From QGNO01 sp964493125 (GTDB taxonomy: Bacteria > Chloroflexota > Dehalococcoidia > Lucifugimonadales > QGNO01), in assembly GCA_964493125.1 (NCBI GenBank), contig CAZBMS010000027.1, forward strand, positions 1-20,449: a stretch of 20,449 bases of DNA. The letters are read 5' to 3'. The notes under the pieces are model-generated. The model saw only the letters and a list, made by a program, of their open reading frames with translations, did not search any database and had not been told where the DNA came from. The position numbers and the translations under genes were made by a program. Positions 6,671 through 14,794 of the stretch are shown here, in pieces (the stretch's first letter is position 1; each line of letters begins with the position of its first letter).

Positions 6671-7660
6671 ATGAAGAATATCCATCCTATTATCGACCGT
6701 AATTTCGCAATGGATTTGGTAAGAGTTACGGAAGCAGCAGCGATAGCTTCCGCACAGCACATGGGGAAAGGTGACAAAGAGCTTGTAGACCAAGCAGCCG
6801 TTGACGCTATGCGATTCACTTTAGGACCCCTCTCAATGGACGGCATAGTTGTAATCGGAGAAGGGGAAAAGGATGAGGCACCAATGTTGTTCAATGGTGA
6901 ATTAATCGGTGACAAGTCTGGTCCCAAAATGGATATAGCGGTAGACCCGATTGACGGGACTACATTATTGTCAAAAGGTCTCCCAGGGGCTATAGCGGTC
7001 ATTGCCCTTGCGGAGCGGGGCGCAATGAACTGCCCAACTGAAGTTATGTATGTTAACAAGATAGCGGTTGGTAAAGAGGCGAAAGGACATGTAGATGTGA
7101 ATGCCTCTGTAGGCACGAATCTTAAAAATATAGCTAAAGCAAAGAAGAAACGTGTTAGCGAACTAACTGTCGTGGTACTTGACCGACCAAGACACAACAA
7201 GCTTTTGGACGATATTAGAACCGCTGGAGCCAGAATAAAACTCATCTCGGATGGCGACGTTGCCGCCGGAATACATGCTGCTATGGCAAACAGCGGTGTC
7301 GACGCACTAATGGGAATAGGTGGCACGCCTGAGGGCGTTATTGTAGCCGCAGCAATTCGTTGTATTGGAGGCGAGATTCAATGCAAGGCATGGCCTAGAA
7401 ACGAAGAGGAAAGAAATCGCGCCCTTACTAGTGGTGTCGACCTGGAAAAGGTTTATAGTACTGAGGATTTGGTTACTGGCGAAGAAGTCTTTTTCGCAGC
7501 TACAGGAGCAAGCACTGGCGATTTACTACGGGGCGTTAACTTTTTGGCTAACGGCGCGCAAACACATTCTCTAGCTATGAGGTCTAGGTCTGCCACGCTA
7601 CGTTGGATAGATACGATTCACGATTTTACACGGCTCGACAAAACCCGTTACAGAGATTAA
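6671..7660 (+). CDS. glpX: Fructose-1,6-bisphosphatase class II (GlpX type)
   Basis: This Mg/Mn-dependent phosphatase hydrolyses fructose 1,6-bisphosphate to fructose 6-phosphate, the irreversible gluconeogenic step; some relatives also accept sedoheptulose bisphosphate. From the ATG at 6671, set by AAAGAGG about 6 bases upstream, it is 329 residues, normal for the family. Signature motifs are VVIGEGEKDEAPML at 60-73 and VDPIDGTTLLSKG at 91-103 (metal-binding lithium-sensitive phosphatase fold). DGDVAAGI and MGIGGTPEGVIVAAAIRCIGGE follow. The frame runs 41 codons further upstream, but that stretch is hydrophobic, unlike GlpX, and lacks a ribosome-binding site. It is divergent from the aldolase and followed by pheS after 68 bases. 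Confidence 0.95.
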   Translation: MKNIHPIIDRNFAMDLVRVTEAAAIASAQHMGKGDKELVDQAAVDAMRFTLGPLSMDGIVVIGEGEKDEAPMLFNGELIGDKSGPKMDIAVDPIDGTTLLSKGLPGAIAVIALAERGAMNCPTEVMYVNKIAVGKEAKGHVDVNASVGTNLKNIAKAKKKRVSELTVVVLDRPRHNKLLDDIRTAGARIKLISDGDVAAGIHAAMANSGVDALMGIGGTPEGVIVAAAIRCIGGEIQCKAWPRNEEERNRALTSGVDLEKVYSTEDLVTGEEVFFAATGASTGDLLRGVNFLANGAQTHSLAMRSRSATLRWIDTIHDFTRLDKTRYRD

Positions 7661-7685
7661 TAAAAGGTTACTTGACCAGCATGAA

Positions 7686-7716
7686 TATCCAAGCCTAAAA
7701 TTATCACGGCTGGATA
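7686..7716 (+). promoter_or_regulatory. Bulged stem-loop immediately upstream of pheS
   Basis: TATCCAAGCC (7686-7695) and GGCTGGATA (7708-7716) pair over 9 bp with one bulged A around a 12-base AT-rich loop, ending 12 bases before the pheS ATG. No U-tract follows, so it is not an intrinsic terminator for glpX. It could expose or hide the pheS translation start, but nothing in the sequence proves a regulatory role. Confidence 0.35.
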
Positions 7717-7723
7717 CTGGAAC
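7712..7723 (+). repeat. 12-mer shared by the pheS and pheT leaders (pheS copy)
   Basis: GGATACTGGAAC ends 5 bases before the pheS ATG. A copy differing at one position (GGGTACTGGAAC) ends 3 bases before the pheT ATG at 11406. The GGA inside may act as a weak Shine-Dalgarno. This copy overlaps the 3' arm of the preceding stem-loop. A shorter match, ACTGGAAC, occurs at 580-587 upstream of rsmD. Confidence 0.4.
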
Positions 7724-7728
7724 CACTT

Positions 7729-8787
7729 ATGCCTAAACCTTCTTTATTAGACCAACTCAATGACATTGCAAAATCGGCTGATGCTCAATTGGCATCGGCG
7801 GCTAGCGAATCGGATATAGAATCATGGAGAATTGCCTATTTGGGAAGAAGAGGGCAACTTACTTTGCTCCTTCGTAATTTGTCATCACTGCCAATCGAGG
7901 AAAGACGCGCTTTAGGATTAGAAGCCAACAGAGTAAAAAGAAACCTGGAAGAAGATTTAAATGTGCGACAACAGGCTCTCAAAGAAACGGTGCATTCTAG
8001 GTCTCTCCAGGAAGGCGCCATAGATGTGACTTTGCCTGGCAGACCACTGGCAGTAGGAAAACTCCATCCTACTACGCGGATTCTCAGGGAAATCTTGGAA
8101 GCATTCACTTCTATGGGATTCAGTGTTGTTGAAGGCCCTGAGGTAGAATGGGAACACTACAACTTTGATGCGCTCAATATTCCCAGCGATCATCCCGCAC
8201 GAGACATGTGGGACACCCTTTGGGTTGATTGGACAGATCCTTCAAACCAAGGGCGTAATATGCTGATGAGAACTCACACTTCCCCTATGCAAGCCCGTGT
8301 TATGGAAAATAATGAACCACCTATTCGAGTTGTAGTGCCAGGTAAATGTTATCGTTACGAGGCAAGCGACGCGACTCACGAGTGGCATTTTTATCAAGTG
8401 GAAGGTCTGGCTGTAGACACAGGCATTACTTTCGCTGACCTCAAAGGAACCTTGTATCAATTTGCCAAGCGGATATTTGGTGAAGATAGACAAATACGAT
8501 TCCGATGCGACTACTTTCCATTTGTCGAGCCTGGAGTTGACATGTCGATAGATTGTTTCTCCTGTAACGGGAAAGGTTGCCGAATCTGCAAGGAAAGTGG
8601 CTGGATTGAGATAATGGGCGCAGGCATGGTCCATCCGAACGTACTAAAAGGAGTAGGTTACGATCCTAAGAAATACACTGGCTTTGCTTTCGGAATGGGT
8701 CCCGAACGAATCGCAATGCTAAAGTATGGGATAGACGACATAAGACACTTCTACACCAACGATCTTCGGTTCCTAAAGCAAATCTAG
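7729..8787 (+). CDS. pheS: Phenylalanine-tRNA ligase alpha subunit
   Basis: PheS is the catalytic subunit of the alpha2-beta2 class II enzyme that charges tRNA-Phe. Its 352 residues begin with the N-terminal tRNA-binding coiled coil (1-90). The class II core follows: RTHTSPMQARVM at 181-192, motif 2 around GKCYRYEASDATHEWHFYQVEG at 205-226, and motif 3 GMGPERIAMLKYGIDDIRHFY at 322-342. CFSCNGKGCRICK (Cys276, 279, 284, 287) looks like the four-cysteine insertion seen in many bacterial PheS. pheT, normally next, lies 2.6 kb further on, separated by two genes of opposite strand, so the two subunits must be made from separate transcripts unless read-through crosses the antisense genes. Confidence 0.97.
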   Translation: MPKPSLLDQLNDIAKSADAQLASAASESDIESWRIAYLGRRGQLTLLLRNLSSLPIEERRALGLEANRVKRNLEEDLNVRQQALKETVHSRSLQEGAIDVTLPGRPLAVGKLHPTTRILREILEAFTSMGFSVVEGPEVEWEHYNFDALNIPSDHPARDMWDTLWVDWTDPSNQGRNMLMRTHTSPMQARVMENNEPPIRVVVPGKCYRYEASDATHEWHFYQVEGLAVDTGITFADLKGTLYQFAKRIFGEDRQIRFRCDYFPFVEPGVDMSIDCFSCNGKGCRICKESGWIEIMGAGMVHPNVLKGVGYDPKKYTGFAFGMGPERIAMLKYGIDDIRHFYTNDLRFLKQI

Positions 8788-8815
8788 CGGCATTAATTCA
8801 ATCTAGGCTTTCCTG

Positions 8816-10258
8816 TCAAAATGGATATCTACTAGAACCCCAAAACCCTGGTTGGATTTCTAGCTTGGAATGCAACCCAGTTCTTTTGAGCATTAGCTCT
8901 GTCGCACTTTGAGATTGTTCTAGAACTGCTTGTTCATCAATTACTGTCAGTCGTCTGTTGCGCATTAAAACTTGTCCGTCAACTATAACAGTATCTACAT
9001 CCTGGCCATTAGCAAAACCAACTACGCGATGTACAGGCATATTCAGCGGGTAAAGATGCGGTTTATTCATGTCAATCAAAATTAAGTCAGCCTTTTTGCC
9101 AACTTCCAAAGATCCAATTTGATCTCCCAGTCCCAGCGCATGGGCTGCATCAATCGTAGCCATTTCCAACACTTTTCCAGGAGGCATATAGGCACCATCT
9201 CTTTGTTCGCCACGATGCTGTCTCATGCAAACATACATGTGACGAAACATATCGTAATTCATGTCTGGGCCAGAGCCATCAGACCCCAATGCAACGGTCA
9301 CTCCGGAATCAAGCAACTCGGGCACTGGGCATCTAGATGGGTATGAGTTTCCAGAACTTGGATTGTGGGCAATCTTAGTGTCAGTTTCACTACAAATGTT
9401 AATTTCCTCTTCAGTTAACCCGGTCGAATGAGAAAGTAAACTCTTCGGTCCAAGAATCCCCAATTCGCGATGTGCAAATTCAACGGTCCCTGTGTCATGC
9501 CCATCCTGAGTAAATATCAAGTCGTATTTATAAGCCAGGTCCCTTGCTCTTTTGGCTTGGTCTTTGATATCTCTAACACTCATCTCTTTGTAAGGGTCAC
9601 GAGAGGGGTTTATAGTAGGTGACATAATAGATACTTGGATACGACCACTGCCTTTATCATGCCAATTGTTAATAATCTCTTCGCTGGTTTTAATATACTG
9701 ATCAAAGTTAACCATTTGTGACTCCATAGCGCCACTGCTCCAAGAAACATACTTTCTAGGATACGGAGGGTTACTAGGGCCGACTGCGATAAACTCGCGA
9801 ATACCCACCTGGGTCACAGCGTCACAATGTTTGTCCGCATACACTGGCTTGTTGGTACGCATTATCATAGTGCCTCCTCCAAAGTAAGTAACTCCACAGG
9901 TCGTACCATTCTTGAGCCTATCTACTGAAGATAAAAGGGCATCAGCGTACCAAAATTCCTCATCTGTACCCTCAGCATATACGTAATCTACAATATCGCC
10001 CCACATGCCAGTTGGGCCATGCCCTATAGTCTTTACCAATGCATGCCCCGCATGGCCATGACCGTCTATTAAACCTGGAAGGATTACATTCTTTGCCGCA
10101 TCTATAACACGGTCTGATTTATGATTTGATTCCACTTCCTCCCTTGACCCAACAGCCACTATACGATCAGCTTCCAATGCGATCGCTCCGTCGTCTATTA
10201 CTCTCCGATTCGGATCCATAGTTACAATCGTCCCACCGGTAATTAGAATATCTGCCAT
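8816..10258 (-). CDS. Amidohydrolase, cytosine deaminase / TrzA-AtzA-like
   Basis: This is a 480-residue metal-dependent amidohydrolase of the subgroup that deaminates or dechlorinates N-heterocycles. The substrate cannot be told from sequence. An N-terminal beta-sandwich (MADILITGGTIVTMDPNRRV) leads to the metal motif LIDGHGHAGH (His67, His69). Later come LLSHSTGLT (His277), AHNPSSGNSYPSRCPVPELLDSGV and VALGSDG (Asp327), ending with the usual GSLEVGKKADLILID. The strand-5 HxxE of relatives appears as Gln251...His254 in FTQDGHDT, an unusual change by hand alignment. I chose the ATG at 10258 because GGAGG lies 8 bases before it; an in-frame TTG 15 bases upstream would swallow that site. It lies 60 bases downstream of the aldo/keto reductase and is probably co-transcribed with it. 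Confidence 0.85.
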   Translation of the reverse strand: MADILITGGTIVTMDPNRRVIDDGAIALEADRIVAVGSREEVESNHKSDRVIDAAKNVILPGLIDGHGHAGHALVKTIGHGPTGMWGDIVDYVYAEGTDEEFWYADALLSSVDRLKNGTTCGVTYFGGGTMIMRTNKPVYADKHCDAVTQVGIREFIAVGPSNPPYPRKYVSWSSGAMESQMVNFDQYIKTSEEIINNWHDKGSGRIQVSIMSPTINPSRDPYKEMSVRDIKDQAKRARDLAYKYDLIFTQDGHDTGTVEFAHRELGILGPKSLLSHSTGLTEEEINICSETDTKIAHNPSSGNSYPSRCPVPELLDSGVTVALGSDGSGPDMNYDMFRHMYVCMRQHRGEQRDGAYMPPGKVLEMATIDAAHALGLGDQIGSLEVGKKADLILIDMNKPHLYPLNMPVHRVVGFANGQDVDTVIVDGQVLMRNRRLTVIDEQAVLEQSQSATELMLKRTGLHSKLEIQPGFWGSSRYPF

Positions 10259-10318
10259 TTGTTCACCCTCCAAAATTTATGTCATCAACTAAACTGAGTG
10301 GGAGTTCACGTCCCAAAG

Positions 10319-11326
10319 TTATGCATATGCAGTTGTATCATTCCAAAATTCGTGAAGTCGCTCCATAAGCTCAATGGAAAATGGATTTGCATCAACTGCA
10401 GCTACAGCTTCTTGTATCTGATTTTCTTCAGAAAAACCCACTAGGCTAGTAGAGACTCCCGTGTGCATTAAAACAAAACGAACGGCGGCCTGGGGCCTAC
10501 TTGATAAGGCTCCGTCAAGTAGGAAATCGAGTTTTGTCGCTCTCTCTTCATCAATGGAATAGCTAGAGTCAGTAACCATTGGGCTACCTATAGTGGGAGA
10601 CGCATAGCCTTGACGTGCGATCGGCCCACCTATCGCACCAGCTGCCATTACACGTATAACCACTACCCCCATACCATGCCCGGCTGCCCTATCGATGATT
10701 TGCCTAAAGTCATGCCCCCCAAAACTATCTGGCATTTCTGTGCCTGCGCTGGGATTGAGTAAATTGTAAAAAGTCTGGATGACTTCAAACCTTCGGCTTT
10801 TGACTACTGTGTGAAGAGTTTGTGTATCACCATTCCCTGTAAATCCAGTGAATCGCACTAGTCCCTCAGACCTTAAATCATCAAACACGTCTGCCACTCC
10901 ACCCTTGCCCAAAACGTCATCAATGCCAATCGTTTCGCCACTAATCCCGCCACCTGCGACCTCCGTTATACCATCATGGAGCTGGAAAACGTCTACATAA
11001 TCACGGTTAAGGCGTTTCAAACTATTCTCCAAAGATCTGCGTGCATTCCCTCTGATGTCATTTAGCCCATCCCGTAAGTGTATTTTCGTTGCGACAAACA
11101 CTTCCGGTTTGATTTTAGTGAGAACCTTACCTAAATTGGACTCAGATAGCCCGTCACCATAACTAGGCGCGGTATCAAAGTAGTTAATCCCCAAATCGAT
11201 GGCTTTTTCCACAGATCTAACCTGCGCTTCGAACGAACCTCTAACCATCAGCCCTCCTACATTGCCACAGCCAAACCCGACTTCCGATACCGTCAATCCT
11301 GTCTTGCCAAGAGTCCGATAGATCAC
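10319..11326 (-). CDS. Aldo/keto reductase
   Basis: This is an NAD(P)H-dependent oxidoreductase of the AKR superfamily, closest in feel to the D-threo-aldose / L-fucose dehydrogenase group; the substrate is unknown. Read from GTG 11326 it is 335 residues starting MIYRTLGKTGLTVSEVGFGCGNVGG, typical of the family. The catalytic tetrad is visible: Asp51 and Tyr56 in YFDTAPSYGDG, Lys81 in FVATKIHL, His117 in FQLHDG. I prefer this GTG to the ATG at 11338 because GGAGG lies between the two, five bases before the GTG. It is divergent from pheT and transcribed toward the amidohydrolase; the pair probably handles one substrate, though that is inference from position. Confidence 0.88.
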   Translation of the reverse strand: MIYRTLGKTGLTVSEVGFGCGNVGGLMVRGSFEAQVRSVEKAIDLGINYFDTAPSYGDGLSESNLGKVLTKIKPEVFVATKIHLRDGLNDIRGNARRSLENSLKRLNRDYVDVFQLHDGITEVAGGGISGETIGIDDVLGKGGVADVFDDLRSEGLVRFTGFTGNGDTQTLHTVVKSRRFEVIQTFYNLLNPSAGTEMPDSFGGHDFRQIIDRAAGHGMGVVVIRVMAAGAIGGPIARQGYASPTIGSPMVTDSSYSIDEERATKLDFLLDGALSSRPQAAVRFVLMHTGVSTSLVGFSEENQIQEAVAAVDANPFSIELMERLHEFWNDTTAYA

Positions 11327-11341
11327 AATATCCTCCATTAG

Positions 11342-11370
11342 CTGACTAATTGATTCATGGTCAGTATAAT
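11342..11370 (+). promoter_or_regulatory. Probable sigma70-type promoter for pheT
   Basis: CTGACT (-35, 11342-11347), a 17-base spacer and a perfect TATAAT (11365-11370) lie in the short gap between the divergent aldo/keto reductase and pheT, predicting a start near 11377. The promoter also contains an interrupted inverted repeat, CTGAC ... GTCAG (11342-11346 and 11360-11364), which could be an operator. It gives pheT and the genes behind it transcription independent of pheS. Confidence 0.55.
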
Positions 11371-11390
11371 GGCGTTTTCAATATGTTGTC

Positions 11391-11402
11391 GGGTACTGGA
11401 AC
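11391..11402 (+). repeat. 12-mer shared by the pheS and pheT leaders (pheT copy)
   Basis: GGGTACTGGAAC, 11 of 12 positions identical to the copy at 7712-7723, ends 3 bases before the pheT ATG. No other Shine-Dalgarno-like sequence precedes pheT, so TGGAAC may be the ribosome contact, or the element may be a common control site. Confidence 0.4.
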
Positions 11403-11405
11403 AAT

Positions 11406-13805
11406 ATGAAAATTCCCTTGCAATGGCTAAAAGAATACGTCGATGTAAACATGACGCCCATGGAACTAGGTCAAAAATTGACCATGGCTGGTCTAGAAAC
11501 CAGTAATGTCAATTTTATAGGAGATAACTGGGATAACATTTTTGTCGGCCACGTAGATAAAGTCCAAGAACATCCAAATGCCGATAGGCTTAGATTAGCA
11601 ACCGTGAACTTAGGGAAAGAAACAATGACGGTAGTGTGCGGTGGCCCCAACTTAGCTCAAGGTCAGAAAATAGCCTTCGCAAAATTGGGCGCGAAGTTAA
11701 CAAACCCAGAATCAGGGAAAATACAAACCCTAAAAGCAATTAATATACGCGGTTTTTTGTCAGAAGGGATGGTCTGCTCGGAACGCGAATTGGGTCTGGG
11801 AGAGGATGAATCGGGAATTCTTGTGCTAGATGAAAGTGCTCCAACTGGCATTCCATTATCCCAATATATCGGAGACACAATAATAGAGACCGAAGTCACT
11901 CCGAACAGACCGGATTGGCTTTCCATACTAGGAGTCGCGTACGAAGTGGCTGCAATAAGTCATGTTAAGGTGAATATACCTATACATTCATACGATGAAA
12001 GGTCACCAAGAATCAACCAAACTTGCACCCTTCTGAATGAGGCCCCCGATTTAGCTCAGCGTTACACTGCAAGCCTCATTAGCGGGGTGAAGATTGGCCC
12101 TTCACCTCAATGGATGAAAGATCGACTCACTAAAGCAGGTCTACGCCCTATCAACAACATAGTAGATATTACTAATTACGTAATGCTCGAGTATGGGCAA
12201 CCATTACACGCATTTGACTTCGACACTTTGGATAAAAAGACTATTTTGGTTCGCCGTGCTAAGAAAGGGGAATCATTAACGACTATCGATGGGATCCATC
12301 GCAAACTTACTGCAGAAATGCTTGTAATAGCAGACTACACAAAACCTGTAGCGATTGCTGGAGTTATGGGCGGTGCGGCAACAGAAGTAACTGAAAGCAC
12401 CACCAATATCTTGGTTGAATCGGCAAGTTTCAAACCAGAATCCATACGTAGAACATCCGCATCCCTTGAAATAAAAACGGAGGCTTCATACAGATTTGAA
12501 AGAGGTCTCAATTCAGAATTGGCTTCGGTAGCACTGGCAAGAGCCACGGGGCTCATTCAAAAACTAGCTGGGGGCACCGTATCTAAAGGAATATTAGATT
12601 CATACCCTGGAAAACCCGAAAAGACAACCGTTGTTTTGGAGATTGGAAGTGTCAAGAAAATCTTGGGCGTTGGTCTGACTGCGAGTCAAATTAAAAAGGT
12701 TCTCAATTCTCTAGGATTTAAAACTACACCGATCGATCAGAGGTCGATAAGGGTGCACATACCATACTGGCGCAGTGATATATCAATAGAAGAGGACCTG
12801 ATTGAAGAACTCGCGAGGACTACCGGTTACGAACGCATACCTACGACTTACTTAGCCACCAGCATACCTCAACACGAAAAACAACCTGAAAGGGAACTGA
12901 GAGAAAAAGCAAAAGATCTTCTGGTATCCGCCGGACTACAAGAAGTAATCTCCTATTCGATTACTGCTGAAAGGACCCTAGATTTAGTCAAAGAGGTTGA
13001 ACAAACAGAGCCGTTGAGGCTACTAAACCCAATGTCTCCAGAGCAAGAATTCTTGAGAACTTCCCTCAGAGGCAGCCTTTTAGCCACACTAGAAATGAAC
13101 CAACGGTACGGACAGGACAGAATAAGTATTTTCGAAGTGGGTCGGACCTACCTGAGACGTCAGGATGAACTACCAGAGGAAAGAGACATGGCTGTTGGAG
13201 CTCTTTGGGGAGAAAGATTCCCCTTGTCTTGGGCAGGAGAGAAAGGCAAAGTGGATTTTTTCGATGCGAAAGGTGTCGTAGATTCATTTATGTCTGGCCT
13301 AGAACTTAAAGTGGATTATGTGGCGGGGGAAGATCCCAATCTCCATCCTGGGCGAACCGCCTATATTAAGATTCATGAAGTGACCATAGGCGTTATAGGA
13401 GAATTAAGACCAGGCATTCAGGAGAGACTAGCTATTTCTGGAGATCCGGTAGCAATTTTCGAGTTGAATCTTGCAACCATACTGCAACATCTTCCCAAGG
13501 AAATATCTCGGTTCGAGTCGATACCAAAATTTCCAGGGTCTTACCGTGACCTATCCTTATTAGCAGATTCCTACGTCCCTGCCGCAAGATTGGAGTCTTT
13601 GATCAAAAATCATAAGCTAGTGAACAATGTAACAATCTTCGACGTTTATGTAGGCAAGGGCGTTCCAGAAGGGAAAAGATCAATAGCGATTCGTATACAC
13701 TTCAAATCCCCACATCGAACTTTAACTTCCAAAATAATTTCGGATGCTGAGACAGAAATAAAGAACAGCCTCGTTAAAGAAGTAGGAGTAGAGCTGCGGA
13801 TTTAG
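11406..13805 (+). CDS. pheT: Phenylalanine-tRNA ligase beta subunit
   Basis: PheT is the editing and tRNA-binding subunit of phenylalanyl-tRNA synthetase. The 799 residues show the full bacterial layout. MKIPLQWLKEYVD opens the chain, an EMAP-like OB-fold tRNA-binding domain lies at about 40-150 (VCGGPNL, LGVD-type loops), and the B3/B4 editing module at about 210-385 (INNIVDITNYVMLEYGQPLHAFD). B5 is at about 405-475, a catalytically inactive synthetase-like core at about 490-690 (NPMSPEQEFLRTSL, FEVG), and a C-terminal ferredoxin-fold anticodon-binding domain from about 705 (FPGSYRDLSLL ... DVYVGKGVPEGKRSIAIRI). rmuC follows after 14 bases. The separation from pheS is unusual. Confidence 0.97.
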   Translation: MKIPLQWLKEYVDVNMTPMELGQKLTMAGLETSNVNFIGDNWDNIFVGHVDKVQEHPNADRLRLATVNLGKETMTVVCGGPNLAQGQKIAFAKLGAKLTNPESGKIQTLKAINIRGFLSEGMVCSERELGLGEDESGILVLDESAPTGIPLSQYIGDTIIETEVTPNRPDWLSILGVAYEVAAISHVKVNIPIHSYDERSPRINQTCTLLNEAPDLAQRYTASLISGVKIGPSPQWMKDRLTKAGLRPINNIVDITNYVMLEYGQPLHAFDFDTLDKKTILVRRAKKGESLTTIDGIHRKLTAEMLVIADYTKPVAIAGVMGGAATEVTESTTNILVESASFKPESIRRTSASLEIKTEASYRFERGLNSELASVALARATGLIQKLAGGTVSKGILDSYPGKPEKTTVVLEIGSVKKILGVGLTASQIKKVLNSLGFKTTPIDQRSIRVHIPYWRSDISIEEDLIEELARTTGYERIPTTYLATSIPQHEKQPERELREKAKDLLVSAGLQEVISYSITAERTLDLVKEVEQTEPLRLLNPMSPEQEFLRTSLRGSLLATLEMNQRYGQDRISIFEVGRTYLRRQDELPEERDMAVGALWGERFPLSWAGEKGKVDFFDAKGVVDSFMSGLELKVDYVAGEDPNLHPGRTAYIKIHEVTIGVIGELRPGIQERLAISGDPVAIFELNLATILQHLPKEISRFESIPKFPGSYRDLSLLADSYVPAARLESLIKNHKLVNNVTIFDVYVGKGVPEGKRSIAIRIHFKSPHRTLTSKIISDAETEIKNSLVKEVGVELRI

Positions 13806-13819
13806 CTCATTTTCACAAC

Positions 13820-14794
13820 ATGACTGATATCCTCATACTTTCAACTGTTATTTTGTCTATCGGCCTGTTAGTCGCAGTATTGCTCAGGCAAAAACATGGC
13901 GGATTGAACGAAGAATTACAGATTTCTCTTGATGAAATTGGACAAGCCAAAGACATAATATCCGACCATGCACTGCGGACCATGGAGTCTCTCAACGATC
14001 TTGGGGAAAACTTGCACCGCATAGTGCAGCAACAGGAACAAGCCCAAAAAATTGGTGAGTCACTTAAGGATCTATTGCAGGGCCCAAAACTACGCGGAAA
14101 TTATGGCGAGATGGTTTTAGAAGAAATGCTCGACAAAGCACTGCCAAAAAGTATGTGGGGCAGACAGCACATATTGTACGGGAGAGAAGCTGTCGACTGT
14201 GCAATAAAATATCGTGATGTGTTAGTGCCAATAGACTCTAAATTCCCTCGGGACTCTTATTTAAAATACGTTAGTGCCGAGTCTGAAGAAGAAAAGTCAG
14301 GATTTTGGAAGGAATTTGAACGAGCTGTCAGAACGCAAGTAACAAGCATTCAATCAAAATACGTAAAGCCCGAGTATGGGACTTCGGATTTTGCACTTAT
14401 GTTCATACCATCTGAGGCAATATATTATGAAACGATTGCCGATAATAACCGCTCAGCTAACAACTCCTCCTTATTGGAATATGCGCAATCCCGCCATGTG
14501 ATCCCAGTCAGCCCCAATACCCTGTACGCATTCCTGCAGGTAATATTACTAGGTATAAAGAACTTGGAGATGTCAAGGATAGCCAGAGACTTGCAGAAAA
14601 ATCTCGCAGCAGTCCAGAAACATTTCGAGCACTTTAACAATAAGTATGTTGAAGTAGGCCGCGACCTGGGGAAGGCTTCGGAAGCGTACCGAATCAGTGA
14701 AACCCACCTACAGAGATACAAAAGTGGCATAGACGCTACTTTACAAATCAAAGAATCCGACAATTCAGTTGATATCAATGACTCATCAACATAA
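13820..14794 (+). CDS. rmuC: RmuC-family DNA recombination protein
   Basis: RmuC proteins are predicted nucleases that limit recombination at inverted repeats; their biochemistry is poorly known. The 324-residue product has one N-terminal membrane segment (about residues 4-22, ILILSTVILSIGLLVAVLL), a short coiled coil to about residue 90, and the RmuC core. The core is seen as LRGNYGEMVLEEMLDKALPKSMW, VLVPIDSKFPRDSYLKY, FALMFIPSEAIYYE and VIPVSPNTLYAFLQVILLGI. It is shorter than the E. coli protein, mainly through a reduced coiled coil. It starts 14 bases after pheT with no visible Shine-Dalgarno, suggesting coupling. Its 3' end runs into the moeA start region. Confidence 0.9.
   Translation: MTDILILSTVILSIGLLVAVLLRQKHGGLNEELQISLDEIGQAKDIISDHALRTMESLNDLGENLHRIVQQQEQAQKIGESLKDLLQGPKLRGNYGEMVLEEMLDKALPKSMWGRQHILYGREAVDCAIKYRDVLVPIDSKFPRDSYLKYVSAESEEEKSGFWKEFERAVRTQVTSIQSKYVKPEYGTSDFALMFIPSEAIYYETIADNNRSANNSSLLEYAQSRHVIPVSPNTLYAFLQVILLGIKNLEMSRIARDLQKNLAAVQKHFEHFNNKYVEVGRDLGKASEAYRISETHLQRYKSGIDATLQIKESDNSVDINDSST

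Noticed and set aside
6655..7326. Long minus-strand open frame (223 codons) inside glpX
   Set aside because: Antisense shadow of a well-conserved gene; Ser/Ala/Pro-rich low-complexity product with no recognisable motif.
10299..10315. TGGGA/TCCCA hairpin between aldo/keto reductase and amidohydrolase as a terminator
   Set aside because: Only 5 bp, a 7-base loop and no U-tract on the minus strand; the two genes are more likely co-transcribed.
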